DNA from: Gnetum montanum
Lineage: Eukaryota > Streptophyta > Gnetopsida > Gnetales > Gnetaceae
DNA length: 64,000 nucleotides
NCBI GenBank assembly: GCA_015680685.1
Contig: MNCI01000003.1
Coordinates: 237,794-301,793, forward strand
Direction: 5' to 3'
The notes beneath the pieces are model-generated. The model was not told the origin of the DNA and made no database searches. It saw only the letters and a list, made by a program, of their open reading frames with translations. Position 1 is the stretch's first letter, and each line of letters opens with the position of its first letter. Below, in pieces: positions 22,372-35,191 of this stretch. The position numbers were made by a program, and so were the translations under genes.

Positions 22372-23929
22372 GCTTTGGTTAATGATTTGATGATGCAAAG
22401 AAAGACTAAGCTTTATAATTACATGTTTTACTTTGGCTTATTTTTCTTAGAGTTGACGGTGTTGATGTGAGATCCTAAAAAAATAATCTCATGTAAGTTT
22501 CCATCTAGATAAAATCATCTAGATGGTTTCAACTTCTTATATTAGAGTACTTGAAAAGATAAGGTTGATCTCCTACTTATGTCACTTTTCCCTAACACAA
22601 GCTTCTTAAAAACATCTAGATGATTTTTAAAAAATGTAATCTAAATGGTTTTCTCTAAGGCTAATGTGTCATAGCCTCCATGTTTTCTTTAAAAGTGCGT
22701 AATCATGCTATCAAGGTTTTTATTGCAGTAGTCATAATATCAATCATGTGTTTTCAAAATATATCTTTTTTCTTGGCTCTACCATGTCCTTACTTGCTAA
22801 GCTAGATTAAAATTTTAAATAGTCATGTTTCTTTAACTCTTTATAAAAGCTTATTTTTATCTATATGATTTTGAAGCATTTAGATGCAAAAGCGTAGGAT
22901 GATATGAAAAGGCTTCCAAGAAGAGATTTTTAGTTTTAAAGAATAAATCTATGAGTTGATTCTAAATGTTGAGTCGATGTTTGAACTTTTTATGAAAAAA
23001 AATTCTACACACAAATTCTATTAGCTGATTTTAAAGTTGACTTGGTAAGACATTAAATAGTAAATTAGTTGAATAACTTTAAAATTATCGAGCTCATAGA
23101 TATGTTCTTTAGATGAGATTTTTTTAGTTCTATGAGCTAATCCAAATAGCCGACATGGAAGAAGACCTTTTTCTTGTAAAAATGATTATACAAATCAATT
23201 TTACAAGCTGATTCTAGTATTGTCTTAATAGAAAAGATTTTTTTAAAGACAAATGGTTCTATGAGTTGAGTCAACTATACCAAAAGCCATCATCAACTTG
23301 AACTCATAACCATGCCAAAAGGTTTTCCAAAATAGAAATGATGATGAGAAAGCTTAAATCTATGATTAATCACAAAGAGCTTCCTTGTGATCTTAAACTT
23401 ACGATCAACCACATATAGCTTTCCTATGATTCAAATTTCCTGTAATATAGCTCAACCAAACCTCCAAGCTCAAAACACGTAATAATTACAAGAAAAAAAC
23501 TATAATAGATGTAAGAAAAAATATTGTAAATTAAGTTATAGACCAACTTGCTGATAACAATGTGGTTTTCTATTTATAGACATATTATATAAAGGTTGTT
23601 TCTTGTGCTAGATATGTTTTTGAATTTACTTTTTACTACTAGAAGTGTAAATATATCAAATTAAATAGCTTTAAGAAATGTTCTTCATGTTTCTTTCTTC
23701 AAATTCAACCTAATATTTATTAGAAACTAGTTTGCCATATGAACTACAAAGCAACCTTCTTCTCTAATTGGTGTAGTATATAGGACCAAGCCTTAAGAAA
23801 GATGATTATAGTGGGTAAAGAAAAGAATAACCTATACCTTCTTCACCCTTCTATCAAGGTTTTAAATCACTTCCATAAAGATCTTTTTTATTCTACAGTT
23901 ATTTTTTCCTCATTTGATTTATGGCACAA
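22372..23929. other. AT-rich sequence, degenerate internal repeats
   Basis: Irregular motifs such as ctatgagttgattcta and catctagatg recur from about 22500 to 23280. It may be old transposon sequence 5' of the copia remnant; not identified. Confidence 0.4.
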
Positions 23930-24907
23930 ATGATTAAAACATTTATCTAGTACTCACTTGTACTTATTAGCCAAAAATAAATTCGAAATTTTTATTTCTC
24001 ATCCATCATATTGTGGTATCTACCTAATTGCTAAACAAGCTTGATTATCTTTTTTTGCAAGTTTTATTTCAACCACTATATCTTTTTAGTTAATTCATTG
24101 TAATATATAAGGTGCCTACAAAATACATTCGCTCACTGGTGTATTGTACTTCTTAGCTATAGTTTATGATTTTATTGGATGTACTTAGGTGTTTCTTATG
24201 TGATACGAAATTGAAACTTGCTTTTTATTAAAATCCATTTACACATTACTTGAAATACAATTTCATCATAAAATCCAACAAATTTGAAGTGATAATGATA
24301 TTGAATTCAATATGCATTCGTTTTATTAAGAGAAACTTATTATTCATCAAAGCAGTTATGTTGCTCTCTTGCAACAAAATGACATAGTTAAATGAAAACA
24401 TAGACACCTTCTTAATGTTATCCAATCTTTAAGGTTTCAAGCTAATATTCCTTTACTTTTTAAAGGGAAATGTGTTCTCATCACTACCTATCTTATTAAT
24501 TGAGCCCTTGCAACTGTTTTATCTAATCAAATTCCTCATAAAGTTCTTTTCAATTATAAAATTTCCTATTCTTATCTTAGAGTTTTTGGATGTCTATTCT
24601 ATGCTATTACACTTCCTGATAAAAGATAAAAGTTTGATCCATGAGCTAAAATATGTGTTTTTCTTAGTTATCGTTATGCTCAAAAAGGATACAAGATATT
24701 CAACTTGAATACCCAAAAAATCATCATTAGTAGGGTTTGTTGTATCTCATGAAGAAATATTTCAATTTTAAATGTACAACTCACATATGTATTTACTAAT
24801 TTTCCTTGTCTCATCTCTGATGAACTTACTTTTCTTACTTTCCCATTACTTGAATTTACACCTTCTTTAGAGAATAATATGCCAACTACATCAATTAAAT
24901 AACCATT
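23930..24907 (+). pseudogene. Element E, part 1: Ty1/copia GAG-pre-integrase and integrase
   Basis: The forward translation, with stops, shows LAKQ-like and LIHCNI*GAYKI, LTGVLYFLAIVYDF, a VALLQQNDIVK box, KHRHLLNV and LRVFGCLFYAITLPDKR, the order of copia integrase. The sequence stops at 24907 at element C and resumes with copia reverse transcriptase after 42028. CCATT at 24903-24907 is repeated at 42024-42028. The 5' part (LTR, gag) was not recognised. Confidence 0.85.
24903..24907. repeat. Target site duplication of element C (left), CCATT
   Basis: CCATT directly left of the LTR at 24908 matches CCATT at 42024-42028 directly right of the LTR at 42023, as expected for a 5-bp Ty3 duplication. 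Confidence 0.9.
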
Positions 24908-25759
24908 TGATGAGCAGCAAGATACCCCTACATCCAACCATATGAATCATAGGCATTCATGTGTGATTCGGTCAAATTTCGTAGACTGTAATTATTAAGT
25001 ACATTAGAGTTAAACAGTGCATGCATGTTGTCTGTTCGTTGTCTTCCTAGTCCCACTTGTGGAGTGCAATTGTATGGTTAAGTGTGACTGAGGTGTAAGA
25101 TTTTTATTATTTTGTGTTTTTATCAAATTATTCACCTAGAACAAAAATGAAAGTAAGAGTGATTAAATGTTAAGTAAACTATGGTCTAATCTAGCCTAAC
25201 ACAAGTAACCGTTCCCACTTCTCGGACACATCTTGAACCTTGTGCAAACACTGCTGGGCTGTCAAAGGCTAGTCGTTTCTGAGCTACCAAGTGTGACACA
25301 TATGTTTGAAGGGGTTGTGCTTGTGTATCTTAATAAGTTTCTTGATTAATCAAAATTAATTACTACGTAAATAATATTTATGTAAGTTGCATAAAGTATA
25401 AATGCATAAGAAAGAAAGTCTCAAGTGCTACAAGGAATGAATCAAAGAGTTCATCTTTATTGCCAACACAATGGTGTGTTCAGGTACATGAATGCTTGAA
25501 TAAAGATCTATTCACACTTAGATCTCCTATTGCTGACACTTGGAAAATATTCTAACTTTAAAATGGATAAACTGCAAGAGTTTCACTACTTGACTACCAA
25601 AAACTTACTCCCAATTGTGCACATGGGTGTTGTATTTATAGACCCAGGAATAATCCTATGATATCGAATGTCTTTGGCCACGATATTGCGTACCTGGTAT
25701 CGTGTACCCAATATCGTGGCCACCCTAATATCAAAGCATATGAAAAACACGATTTATCA
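24908..25759 (-). repeat. Element C 3' LTR
   Basis: 852 bp, from TGATGAGCAG to the TTTATCA terminus on the plus strand. U3 GATATCG-like repeats at 25660-25735. The polypurine tract lies directly to its right. Confidence 0.9.
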
Positions 25760-25768
25760 TACCCCCAC
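25760..25768 (-). other. Element C polypurine tract
   Basis: Minus-strand GTGGGGGTA directly upstream of the 3' LTR. Confidence 0.75.
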
Positions 25769-27790
25769 GACTGAATGAAAACTCGTCCTTGAGTATAGAA
25801 GAAGAAGAACAAGTCCTTTACAAAATATGGTGGTGTGGACTTATTCAATTAACATGTAGAGTGACACAGAGAAAATAGAAAAATACGAAAGTGCCCGAGC
25901 ATACAACATTACAATTGTGTAAAAAATTGGGTGTTCATGACAATAGGAAAGAACACCCATGGATCCAAAGGACATCCAACCCCTCTTAGCATAGAAGAAT
26001 GAGGGAGAGGTAGAAGAGATCCATCGGTCATGAACAATCTCCCGCGAGTGATATGGTTGCATCCACCTTGCTGAAGATAGTCTCGCTTCTAGTCCACACT
26101 TTCCACTACAATCACAACAAAACCAAGGATTAGTATATATAGTATAATAGATAACAGCTAAATACCTTGTCTCATCGGTGATTTTATCTAGCCGAGTTGT
26201 GATTGTGATAGATTAGTTGCTTAATATTGTTAGTGGAAAGACTAATGAATGGGTTAAGTAAGAGAAGTAGTCCATAAAATTTAGAAAAAGCTTAACATAA
26301 GGAATATTGGAAAGAGGGCATTCACAACAATAAAAAGGAGTTCATTACAAACAGTTGTGAAGGTGTGTACAATTGGATGACTTAGATGGGGTAAATAAAA
26401 AGAATTTAATTATAACAATGTCTAAGGGTAAAGAACTTAACTTAACCAAACCAAAAGATATGCAAGTGGGTCCTCCCCAAAGTAGGCATAGGCCTTTTAT
26501 GCCCTTACATAACTTTAAACCAAGGAGTCCATGGGCACCATGGATAATTAATGGTTATATAAAGTTAAGTACAAAAATCCAAAAGTAACTGACTGAGAAA
26601 CCCAACACATCAAACCAGAACATTAAATCAAAACATGAAATTGGCAATGAGGTGAGGCATGAAAAGCATAGATGAATGATAGAGAGAATGGAATGAAGTT
26701 CCTAATTATGGTCACATGTAGTCCCTTGTGGAGTTTGTGATTAAATGACTTGGTAGGATCCATTCTCAATCCAGATCAAAATCAACCAGCTTTAGTGACT
26801 TTGCATCGACATTCTAAGGCTAGTCCATCCCTTGAGACATAAGAATGCTCCCACAAAACAACCACCATTCAAAATTAGAGTGAATGTAGGAAGTGAGAAA
26901 GGGCTTTAGTTAGAGGAGACAAGACAAGTCTCATAACCAGTGCTTGTAGCCCTTTTATTTGGTCTAAGGGGTGTTCTTTCAATTCCCATGTTTTTTTTGA
27001 ATGGTAACCATACCATGCAAAGGCCCATGCATTTTTTCACATTTATTTTATCTAAGGGGTGTGCTTTGAATCCTCATCCTATGTGTGTGTGTGTGTGTGT
27101 GTGTGATGAGGACCACACCATGCAAGGACTTATTTGACTTCCTATTATGAAATGACATAGAACGGTGAGAAGCTTATGAGAACACTCTTACACATAGGAA
27201 AATAGAAAAACATGAAAAATATCGCATCCCTTTGAAGCCACACCCTATCCAAACCTTTGATTCCTTCCCAATTCTGGAAACTACACGAGTTACCAATTTA
27301 TTAAAGTTGCATTAATGAAGAAGAGACTACATGCTTCCAAAACAAGGAAAACCATATAGTATGTGTATGGGTGGATGATGTGGACTCATTGCCTATTACA
27401 TGAAAAGGAACCATGTCTCAATTGTTAGTAATGACATTCAAAATCAGAAACTAGACATGAATAATCAAATTACAAATGAAACATACCACCATCGAGTAGT
27501 GCATTACCATTGTACCTGCCACCTTATTAGTAGAAAACATAGAGAAGCACATCAAACACAAGCAAACATAATCATACAAGAAAGTAAAAGAGTAGATAAT
27601 AAATATTGAATATATTTAAAATGATGTAAAACAAAAACTAAGAAAAATCAATATCTTGAAAAACACAAATATGTAAAACAAAGATGTGAAACAAAGAAGA
27701 TGAAAACAAAAAGTTGTAAAACCAAAAATGTATAAAACAAAAAAATTTCAAAAGACTGAGGAGCCACAAGAGGTGTTAGTATGGATGGCC
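25769..27790. other. Element C 3' spacer
   Basis: About 2 kb, similar in length and in nucleotide blocks to B's spacer. A plus-strand (antisense) frame of 71 codons at 26373-26588 is open, but the homologous stretch in B has stops, so coding is not supported. A (TG) microsatellite lies at 27082-27105. Confidence 0.55.
27082..27105. repeat. (TG)12 microsatellite
   Basis: A pure TG run inside the spacer of element C. Confidence 0.9.
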
Positions 27791-27801
27791 ATCTCCCCCA
27801 T
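27791..27801 (-). other. Element C internal polypurine-tract-like motif
   Basis: Minus-strand ATGGGGGAGAT just after the integrase end, matching the motif at 19564 in B. Confidence 0.6.
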
Positions 27802-27839
27802 GACTAAGTTGGAAGGGAGAGATCTGAAAGATTGAGCAT

Positions 27840-29000
27840 GGTTGTCCATTTGGTGAGGTGTTTGTTGAATGGAAAGGTTTTATTTGTTAAATGTTCACTA
27901 ATTGTTTCTTATTTGGGTTATTATGTTTGTAGATGATCATAATGATGTAAGGTCCTTCCCACAATGTTTGAAATTTGGTTCGTTGGGGTACATGTATAGG
28001 ATTCCAATAGAGAACCTTGTCTTTTGGTTGAAACTTGACTTTTCTTATCTTCAGGTCATGACATTTCTTGTTGAATGCTTTATGCATTTCATTGGATGAT
28101 AGAGCCATTAACCAATTTTCGTCTAGCAAGTTAAGGTTCATCAATCATTCTTTCTATGCTAAACTTAGATTTAGGTCAAGGTCATAGGTTGTAGAGAGTG
28201 TACGAAGTTAGGATTGGATGGGTAATGTTGGTAGTTTTCCTTACACAAGCTCATAGGGAGAATAACTTATGGGAAGCTTCCATGTGGAGTGATAGGCCCA
28301 AAGGGCATCATTTAATTTAGTGCTCCAGTTCCTTTAGTATTTGCTAATGGTACATGTTAAGATTTTTGTAATCTCTCGATTAGTGACCTTAGCTTAACCA
28401 TTGGCTTGGGGGTGATATGGTGTTGTGAGTTTATGTTCAACCCCTAAGTGTTGTATCAGTTTCTGGAAAGTGGCACTTGTAAAATGAGTTCCATTATCAA
28501 AAATTAATGCACAAGGTACACCAAACCTATTTACGATGTTTTGTTGTACAAACTGAGTAGTAGTGGTGGATGTACAGTTGGTGATGGCTACTGCTTCTAC
28601 CCACTTGGTACAATAGTCAACTACGACTATTATATATTCCTTTCCATTTGATAAAGGTGCGATGGGACCCATAAAGTCAATGCCCCAAATATCGAATGGC
28701 TCAAGAGGTTGTATCCATTATTATGGTCCCTCCATTCAAGCTATCATTCCACCATCCCTTTGGAAATGATCACAAGCATGGATGAATTAATGTGCATCCC
28801 TTAAGATTGTTGGCCAATAATACCCTACCATGAGGATTTTTATGGTCGTGCATCTTCCAGCATAATGGCCCCCACAAGGACCTTTGTGAGCATCCTGGAG
28901 AACACGTAGTTGATCCGTATCAGGAACACACCAACGTACCAGGCCATCAGAATAGAATTTGTAAAGGTTTCCATCAATCTCCATAAAATTCTTGACCCAA
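27840..29000 (-). pseudogene. Element C integrase
   Basis: Reading frames show [64 protein letters not shown], then after a stop AKVTN. The third catalytic Glu is Lys (codon at 28388-28390, minus). A C-terminal frame (28144-27887) retains KVKFQPKDKVLYWN and LWEGPYIIM. Frameshifts and stops separate the pieces. Confidence 0.85.
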
Positions 29001-29640
29001 TGAAGAAAATATTGTTTCTTTCTAGTGTCCAGCCCTCGTGGCAGTTCTTACTTGAGCAGATAAGTGAGGATGGTGTCATACCATTTTGGTTCATTGGGCA
29101 TTTGTGTATTAATAGCCTCTGCAAAGAGAGATTCATTAGGGAATTGGTCAGATAAAGGGCTTTCTTTCTCCTTGTCATCCCATCTTAGTTGCGATAAGTG
29201 ATCCATGACCACATTCTGCACACCTTTATGATCTACCATCATGAGATAGAATTCCTATAAAATCACAAGCCACTGTATGACCTAGGGGCTCACTATTGGT
29301 TTGTTCATTAGAAATCGGATGTCGTTATGATCTGTGTGCATAAACACTTTGTAGCCAAGCACATAGTGCCTGAACTTCTCTAAGGCAAACACCACTACCA
29401 TAAACTATTTTATAGTGGTGGTGTAGTTTAGTTGTGCATCTACAATGCTCCAGCTTGCATAGTGAATATAATATGGATGTCTTTGATCATCCATCTGTGT
29501 AAGCACTACCTCCAAAGCATAACTTGATGCATCGGTCATCACATGAAATAGTTTGGACCAATCTAGCGCTTGAAGAATGGGGGTTCCAACAAGCTTTTTC
29601 TTCAATTACTGAAATGCTGCTTCACATGCAAGGGTCCAGA
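29001..29640 (-). pseudogene. Element C RNase H region
   Basis: VMTDASSYALEVVLTQMDD, a PYYIHYASWSI block and VMDHLSQL give the Ty3 RNase H order. The frame is broken by several stops. Confidence 0.75.
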
Positions 29641-30520
29641 AAAATGATGGATCCTTCTTTATCAATTCTACCAATGGCTTTGAAATTTTGGAAAAATTCT
29701 TGATGAAGCGCTGGTAGTAGCTAGTATGACCAAGGAATGAGTGTACTTCTTTGAGGATTTCAGGTTGGTGGGTTGTTCCTTGGATGACCCTTATTTTTTC
29801 AAGATCTACATTGATTCCTGCTTTTGAAATGTAATGCCCCAAGATTATGCCTTCCTGGACCATAAGATGGCTCTTTTATGAATTGACCAGAGGTTTGTTT
29901 CGATACATCTCTTCAACACTTGCTCAAGATGGTCCAAGGCTTGCTCAAACATAGCTTCGTAGGTAGAAACATCATCCATAAAGACTTCTACTCACTATTG
30001 ATCTATTGTTAAAAAATTCTTAGAACTAATCATTGAAATGTGGCTTGGGCATTACATAGATCAAATGGCATCTAATGGTAAGAAAAAGTCCCCCAAGGAC
30101 TTGTGAAAGTTATCTTTTCTTGGTCCTCTGGTATAATCCAGATTTGATTATAACCACTATAACCATCCAAAAGGTTGTAATAGCTATGCCTCTAAATGGT
30201 GTCCAACACTTAGTCAATGAAAGGCAATAGAAAATGATCCTTGAAAGTTGCCATGTTGAGCAGTTAGAAGTCAATGCACACTCGTCATTTGCCTCCCTTC
30301 TTAGGTATGATCATGAGTGGACTTACCCACTCACTATCTGCAACAAGGTAGATGAATCCTGCTTTGAGGAGTTGTTCAATATCCTCTTTGACAATATGCT
30401 TTAACTTGGGATTCAAACGCTATTGTGACTATCGTTTTGGCTTGACAACGGGGTCAGTGTATATTTGATGTTGGCATATTCTTGGATCTATCCCAGTGAG
30501 TTCGGAATATGACTAGGCGA
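29641..30520 (-). pseudogene. Element C reverse transcriptase
   Basis: From 5' to 3' on the minus strand: SEWVSPLMIIPKKGG-like, GLCNA-like, VEVFMDDVSTYEAMFEQALD near 29980, then GIILGHYISKAGI and SFLGHTSYYQRFI. The FMDD box is intact; stops are present. Confidence 0.8.
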
Positions 30521-31143
30521 AGGCTACTGACCATTTTTTCACAACTTTTATCAACTTTCTCTTCTATTCTATGGCAAGCTTGACATTAATAAAAACCAGC
30601 CTCCCATTTTTCAAAAATGTGTACTTCATTCCAATTGGTAGTGTCTTCAATTCAAGGGGCTCTTGTTTAAAATTGTCAGGAAATTCCAGCTCACCCCAAT
30701 TGACATCATCATTTGCTCCTTTGGAGAGTTGGTGATGAACTTGCTTGAGTTCATCCATACTTACAACATATTCATACATTAGGCCCTCAGTAGGTTCCAT
30801 GCATAATGTACTGCTGGTAGAATCAACTGTCAGCCACTGGGTGAGTTCTTATTTTGTGGCTGCTGTGTATAGACATCTCTAGATCTCAACTTCTGGCGCA
30901 CACTGCTTGCATACAGAGATAGATGTTTGCTTTACTGACCATAACTTCTGCACACAATGGCATCCTGAATTATTGTACACGATACATGGAACTCTCTCCT
31001 GCTCGATCTTTCCAAATTCATTTTCTTTTGATATCTCTAAGAAAAGATCTTTAATGCCCATTTTAGCATCAATAGTACTTAACCACGCCCTTCCCCTAAT
31101 AATTGGAAAGTCCCCCTTGTAGTTCTCCACTTTGAATACTAGG
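30521..31143 (-). pseudogene. Element C protease, 3' half and linker
   Basis: ENYKGDFPIIRGRAWLST continues the protease that begins at 38511 on the far side of element D, exactly as in B. A linker follows to reverse transcriptase with a QVHHQLS block also present in B (16600). Confidence 0.8.
31139..31143. repeat. Target site duplication of element D (left), CTAGG
   Basis: CTAGG at 31139-31143 recurs at 38208-38212, bracketing the LTR ends of D exactly. Removing D and one copy reconnects the protease frame of C. Confidence 0.9.
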
Positions 31144-31976
31144 TGATGAGTGGCGAGGTACCCCTACACTCAACCATACGAATACGAGTGTTACACGCGC
31201 GATCCGGTCAAACTCTGCAGACTAATTGCTTACAGACCTTATGGAACACTTAAGGTTAATCAATCGTTGTCTTCCCAAACTCACTTGTATTTGTCATGGT
31301 TGTATGGTTAAGTGAGTTTGAGGTATGTGATTTTTATATCTTTTATGTTTTATCATCTATGCTAATGAGGGAAAGGGTGAAGAGACTAAGTGACTAACTT
31401 CATTAACTAAGTTCTAATCATCCTAGCATCAGTATCTGTTCCCACTTGCTGTTTCACACCTTGAACCAATGCAACACTGTTGGGATTACCAAATGCTATT
31501 CGTTACTAGGATTACCAAGCGTAACGCACGTGCTCGAAGCAGTCGTACTGAATGCACTTAACTATGAGAGTTGAGGGTTGAGAGAGATTAAGTCCTTAAG
31601 AAATCATTTAAACATTAAATAATAATTAAATTCCTATTTAGCTTAGTTCATATACTGCAAGGGTTATCCAAAAGTTCATCTTTATTGTCATACACAATTG
31701 TGTGCTCAAGTACAGAATTGCTCGAATAAAGATCCGTTCACTTTGGGACTCCTACTGCGGGCACATGGAAATTATTCTAACTTTGGAATGGAAAAATGGC
31801 AAGAGTTTGGCTAAAGTCTAGATCTAGATGGAGAAACAAGGGAGAGCCGCCTCTTATTTATAGAACTGATGGCAGGCTATGATATTACGTACGCGATATC
31901 ACAGGGAAAGACACGATATTGCGTATGCGATATTGTGTAGGCGATATCGCGGCCTATGCGATATCGCGTCCCATCA
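31144..31976 (-). repeat. Element D 3' LTR
   Basis: 833 bp, TGATGAGTGGCG to CCCATCA on the plus strand. U3 dyad array with several GCGATATCGC-type sites at 31885-31970, then TATAAATA (complement near 31857). Confidence 0.92.
31885..31970. repeat. U3 GATATCG dyad array in element D
   Basis: Repeated half-sites GATATTRCGTA/CGCGATATC and GGCGATATCGCGGCC. Each is itself nearly self-complementary. The same array lies at 38127-38200 in the other LTR and, diverged, in the LTRs of B and C. Confidence 0.8.
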
Positions 31977-31985
31977 TACCCCCAT
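31977..31985 (-). other. Element D polypurine tract
   Basis: Minus-strand ATGGGGGTA immediately before the 3' LTR. Confidence 0.8.
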
Positions 31986-33904
31986 GATTGAATAAAAACT
32001 CATCATTGAGTTCCTTACAAAATATTGGGAAGGTATGGGATTATTAACTTGAATGGAACTAATGGTGAATGGGATGATATGTGAATGGATCATCATTACA
32101 GAACATGAAAAAACAAGTGTTCACGACAACAAGAGTGAACACTTTATACATTTGACATCAGGACTTATTTAGTAGCTGAGAGGGAAAAGAGAAGAGAGAA
32201 GAAGTCTGTTGCTGCCAATGCCAAGATTGCACCTTTTGTTGTCCATTCGTAAGCGTGCCATCAATCTTGTTCCTTGCATAACTTCTTCAGCATCAATCCA
32301 TTCCAAGTGTTCCCTCTAGATCCAATCCGTTGTTGTATGATTGCCATTTGCACATACAACACCATCTTATATTAGCAAGGGTAAATGAATCACAATGCAG
32401 TTGATACCTTGCTTTGGTGAAAGGTCCATTGGCTGAGTTGTGGTATGGCTAATTGTGGATTCTGGAGATATAATATTAGTGACTACCAAAGGTGTAGGGG
32501 TTAGAAGAAAATTGAAAAAATTGGGTCAGGACCCCCATGACTAAGAGTGAACCTTCGGTAGTGATAGAATGGAGAAAGAAAAGGAATAAGAAAGATGGAG
32601 AAAAAGAGACAACTGTAACGTAGATGAAATGGATGTCAAGATGGAAATGAACAAAATAAGGTTAATTGCAAAAATGTTTAAGGGAAAGAAATTAACTGAT
32701 GCACCAAAGAGGAATTGCAGTAGATTCTCCCCAAAGCAGGCTCATGCGCTTAATGCCCTGACATTCCCACATTTAAAGAGTCTATAGGCTCTGGAAATGT
32801 CATTGGGAAACAAAAGTTAAATTCTTAACCACAAGAATTTACCAAAAAGAAAACAATGCATCAACCAAAATATACACTAATGATACAACTGGCAATGAGG
32901 TGAACAATGGAGAAAGAATGATGGAAAGAAGAGGATGTAATGGAATCTCAAGAACAAGGTGGTGTACAGCCCCTTGTGTATTTAATGATTAATGTGACTT
33001 AGTAGATCCCATTCCAAATCTAGCCTGAAACAAACCACATCCAGTGACTTCGCATTAATACATTCGGCCAATCCATCCACTTGGAGTAGCAAGAATGCAT
33101 CTCTCAAAGAGCCACCATCATTCTGATGGAACAACAGAGGAGAAAGGAGGAGGCGAGGAAGGGCCTTAGTTAGAGGGAACATGTTTTTAGTTCCATAACC
33201 AATGCTTGTAACCCAGATGATTATTTTGTCTAAGGGATGTGCTTTGAATTTCTACTTTCTTTTCTCTTTTTTTTTTGTGTTTTTCATGAGAACCACACCA
33301 TGCAAAGACTTATTATTTTTATTTTTATTCACTTAGCTTCCAGATGATTGGGTAACGTCGAAATGGTAACAAAACTCAAGAAGAAAACACCCAAGCACCC
33401 AAGAGAATGGCCAACACAAATGCATCAAGTTCCCTTGAAGCCACACCCTTTTCAATCCTTGAGTCCTTCCTTAGTTTGAGAAATACCCAGTCATCGATTC
33501 GTTGATAGTTCTTATTATTTTGAAGAAAGGGATAGTACAGTTCCAAGCCAAGAGAGACCATAGAGATTTATGGATGCATGGATGATGTAGACTCATTACT
33601 TGTGATATCAAAAGAACAATACCTTAGTATCTGCATCATAACTTAAAGGTAAAAACCCAAACATTGGCAATCAATAGAATACAGTTCATACCATCATCAG
33701 GAGCACTTATTGGGTGAAAAACTTAACAAAATGGATAAGTACACAAACACACACACAAATAAATGAAAAATTATGAATGATGTTGTAAAAAAAAAATAGA
33801 AAAAGTTAAAGAAGTTTGTAAAAAAAAAATGTGTAAAACAAAAAATGTGTAAAACAAAAACTTAAAAAGAAATTGAGGGCCTCAATTGATTAGCATAGGT
33901 GGCC
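31986..33904. other. Element D 3' spacer
   Basis: About 1.9 kb of noncoding sequence matching the spacers of B and C in blocks, for example the ctccccaaagcaggc stretch near 32735. Confidence 0.55.
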
Positions 33905-33915
33905 ATCTCCCCCAT
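33905..33915 (-). other. Element D internal polypurine-tract-like motif
   Basis: Minus-strand ATGGGGGAGAT preceded by TTCATTC, nearly repeating the context of D's own 3' polypurine tract (TTCAATCATGGGGGTA). Confidence 0.65.
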
Positions 33916-34225
33916 GAATGAATTAAAAGGGAGAGATCCGAAATAATGAGCACTTATTTGAATTTTTTAGAAGTGTCCAACTTCTCCCAATTGATATTTT
34001 TAGATTAAGGGTTGAAAGTTGGCGATGCTCATACTCCAATGTATCTATGCTTTTGTTGTGGTTGCAAGTTGTTCCCACAGTTAGTTCCATGCATGTTGGT
34101 GAGTCGCTCTCCTTATTAGCTATCAACCACTGGGTGTTTTCTTGTTGTGTGGTTGCTACAAATAGGCACCTTTGTATATGAGTTTCTTGGGCACACCGGT
34201 TGCATACAAGAAATGCTGAGCACTC

Positions 34226-35182
34226 CTATATGTCATCACCCTCTGTATCACTGTATGTGATGCATGGAACTTTCTTCTTCTCGATCTTTCCATAAATATT
34301 TTCCTTAGATATTTCTAGGGAAAGATTGTGGATTCCTAGGCATGTGTTTATGGTATTGAGCCATGCCCTCTCCATTATAATTGGGAAGTCCCCTTTATTA
34401 TTGTTGACTTCAATCACTAGGAAATCAGTTGGGTATGACCAACCACACACAGTGGTAACAATGTCCTCCACAAGTCCCAAGGGGACAGTGATGGACCGGT
34501 TAGCCAGCTCTAATTGAATATTACTCTTCTTGAGTGGAGGCAGGTTCCAGGATTTATACATTTCTTGTGATATTAAGTTGACTCCAGAACCTGAGTCAAG
34601 AAGAGCCTTACGTGGTTCATTCCCAGCGACTTGGAGGTAGATTAAGGGACTTTTGGGATTAGAGAGTTTCCTGGGAAGATGGCCCACCTTTATCCAATAA
34701 GTGATGGTATGTGTTAACATAACCGTGTGCGTTGAGCTCTGTTGTTGGTTTGAAGGGAGCTCCGAGACCTTACTTGATGGAGGAGTGGTCATAAAATCAA
34801 CCGCTTGTGGTTGTGAGAGCTTGTTTGGACTGTTGGTTCTAAAGAAGGATCTTCTCTTTGTACGGTTGTTAGAAACAGTAGTGGGTTGAAGGTTTACAGC
34901 TCTCATAACATTACGTTGCTGTGGTTGAGTGGGGAGTTCCCCTTGCATTGTTGGAATGGGTGGTAGTGGAACTATTGGCGTAAGAGATGCAGATGGATTC
35001 GTTGGATGGTATGCATGTGGAGTGTCTCTTCTAGGAGATGGAGTCCTAAAATACTCCCAAACTTTGTAGTGACATTGTGGGGTTATGTGACCCATAGAGT
35101 CACTTGGAGAAACCGGTTTCTGTATGTAATAGCCATATGGATCTGGTTGCCGGTAAGTGAATTGTTGCCTAGGTGGTGACAT
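34226..35182 (-). pseudogene. Element D gag end and aspartic protease (318-codon open frame)
   Basis: The open frame starts in the Pro-rich gag tail (MSPPRQQFTYRQPDPYGYY) and runs through SPNKLSQPQ into the protease: MLTHTITYW, KALLDSGSGVNLIS, NLPPLKKSN, GLVEDIV and GWSYPTDFLV. The catalytic DSG is intact, unlike in B (NSS) and C (NSG). The frame ends near the 3' part of the protease, IEKKKVPCITY. It is the longest uninterrupted frame in the window and the only potentially working enzyme domain of this family here. One stop separates it from the preceding gag frame (35192-35635). Confidence 0.85.
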
Positions 35183-35191
35183 CCCCCATGA

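Noticed and set aside
26373-26588. Antisense open frame in the spacer of element C as a possible extra gene
   Set aside because: The aligned stretch in B has stops soon after the shared SKGKELN, so coding is not conserved.
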